In this document: in pieces, positions 5,332 through 5,832 of the stretch
How positions within the stretch are numbered: position 1 is the stretch's first letter
Layout of the letters: every line of letters starts with the position of its first letter
Assembly: GCA_018676275.1 (NCBI GenBank)
Contig: JABHFC010000069.1
Coordinates: forward strand, 1 to 5,832
DNA: 5,832 nucleotides
Direction: 5' to 3'
DNA from: Gammaproteobacteria bacterium
Lineage (GTDB): Bacteria > Pseudomonadota > Gammaproteobacteria > Eutrophobiales > Eutrophobiaceae
Notes under the pieces: generated by a model
The model's input: only the letters and a program-made list of their open reading frames with translations
The model's database searches: none
What the model was told of the DNA's origin: nothing
Position numbers and translations under genes: made by a program

Positions 5332-5832
5332 ATGGAATACGATATTAACGGCGACAGAATTTACGCCAGTAACGCTGGTATTGAATTCAGTCCTGAACAG
5401 GAAACTATTATCTTTATGCACGGTGCAGGAATGGACCACACAATATGGGTTTTATTTAGTCGATTTTTTGCCCGTAATGGTTTCAATGTATTAGCCATCG
5501 ATTTACCCGGACATGGTAAGTCCACCGGGGACGTGCTTGTTTCAATAGAGCAAATGGCCGACTGGTTGGTAGGCTTTCTGGAAATAAGCGACATTAGCCC
5601 GGCAACACTAATCGGTCATAGTTTGGGATCACTGATTGCTCTGGAAACAGCATCACGATTAGCCGACAAAATCAGCAAATTAGTTTTGTTGGGCACAGCC
5701 TGTCCAATGCAGGTTGGAGAGTCTCTGTTATCTGCTGCTAAAAAAAATGAACATGCTGCAGTCGATATGATCATGCTTTTTGGTCACGCTTATTCTTCAC
5801 AATTAGGTGGCAACCCTGTTGCTGGAATCAAT
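5332..5832 (+). CDS. Alpha/beta-hydrolase fold protein, N-terminal part
   Basis: Seen: an open frame of 167 codons from the ATG at 5332-5334 to the right edge, with no stop. A weak AAGAG (5319-5323) overlaps the metY stop with 8 bases to the ATG, which suggests coupling to metY. Motifs in order: strand and oxyanion-hole loop IIFMHGAGMDHTIW (26-39), then NVLAIDLPGHGKS (52-64), then the nucleophile elbow GHSLG (95-99) with Ser97 as catalytic serine, then KLVLLGTACP at about 115-125. The acid and His of the triad would lie beyond the window. There is no signal peptide, so it is cytoplasmic. The family covers esterases, lipases, dehalogenases and acyltransferases, and the substrate cannot be read from this part. 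It is not a homoserine O-acetyltransferase (MetX) by motif, despite the neighbouring metY. Family confidence is high; specific function is unknown. Confidence 0.88.
   Translation, partial: MEYDINGDRIYASNAGIEFSPEQETIIFMHGAGMDHTIWVLFSRFFARNGFNVLAIDLPGHGKSTGDVLVSIEQMADWLVGFLEISDISPATLIGHSLGSLIALETASRLADKISKLVLLGTACPMQVGESLLSAAKKNEHAAVDMIMLFGHAYSSQLGGNPVAGIN

Noticed and set aside
5332..5832. Alpha/beta-hydrolase considered as MetX (homoserine O-acetyltransferase), given the neighbouring metY
   Set aside because: The nucleophile motif GHSLG and the early HGAGMDHTIW loop are those of general hydrolases. MetX has a different N-terminal region and nucleophile elbow.

Overview
The window looks like chromosomal DNA of a Gammaproteobacterium, probably marine or aquatic. 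The base composition is moderately AT-leaning. The left half carries a DUF3450 / TtpC-like / ExbB2 / ExbD2 / TonB2 gene order, which is known from Vibrio and many other marine gammaproteobacteria. This assignment comes from protein motifs and gene order only; there is no rRNA or other phylogenetic marker here.

Positions 1-3360 are one minus-strand operon, read from right to left. It begins with a secreted DUF3450 coiled-coil protein (2575-3360). Next is a large MotA/TolQ/ExbB-family protein with a signal peptide and periplasmic coiled coil, of the TtpC type (1183-2568). Then come a short ExbB-family proton-channel protein (595-1176), an ExbD-family protein (127-534) and the first 38 codons of a TonB-family energy transducer (1-114, running off the left edge). 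Spacing is tight except for a 60-base gap between exbB and exbD. Together these should form an inner-membrane motor. It would use the proton-motive force to energise TonB-dependent outer-membrane receptors, for example for iron-siderophore uptake. The DUF3450 protein and the TtpC-like protein would act on the periplasmic side.

Positions 3361-4027 are a 667-base AT-rich region between two divergent transcription units. No convincing gene was found in it. It holds the 5' leaders of both units, an 11-bp perfect inverted repeat (3404-3414 / 3489-3499) with a further 10-mer copy at 3659-3668, a possible imperfect hairpin (3639-3689), and a perfect but unsupported -10 hexamer for the operon.

Positions 4028-5832 are a plus-strand unit. 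The first gene is a complete PLP-dependent O-acetylhomoserine sulfhydrylase (MetY type), which makes homocysteine from O-acetylhomoserine and sulfide. Eleven bases downstream starts an alpha/beta-hydrolase that is cut by the right edge.

I see no CRISPR array, mobile element, RNA gene or wholly new system. The most interesting points are the apparent shared periplasmic module in the DUF3450 and TtpC-like proteins, the pairing of two ExbB-family proteins with one ExbD, and the repeat-bearing intergenic region.
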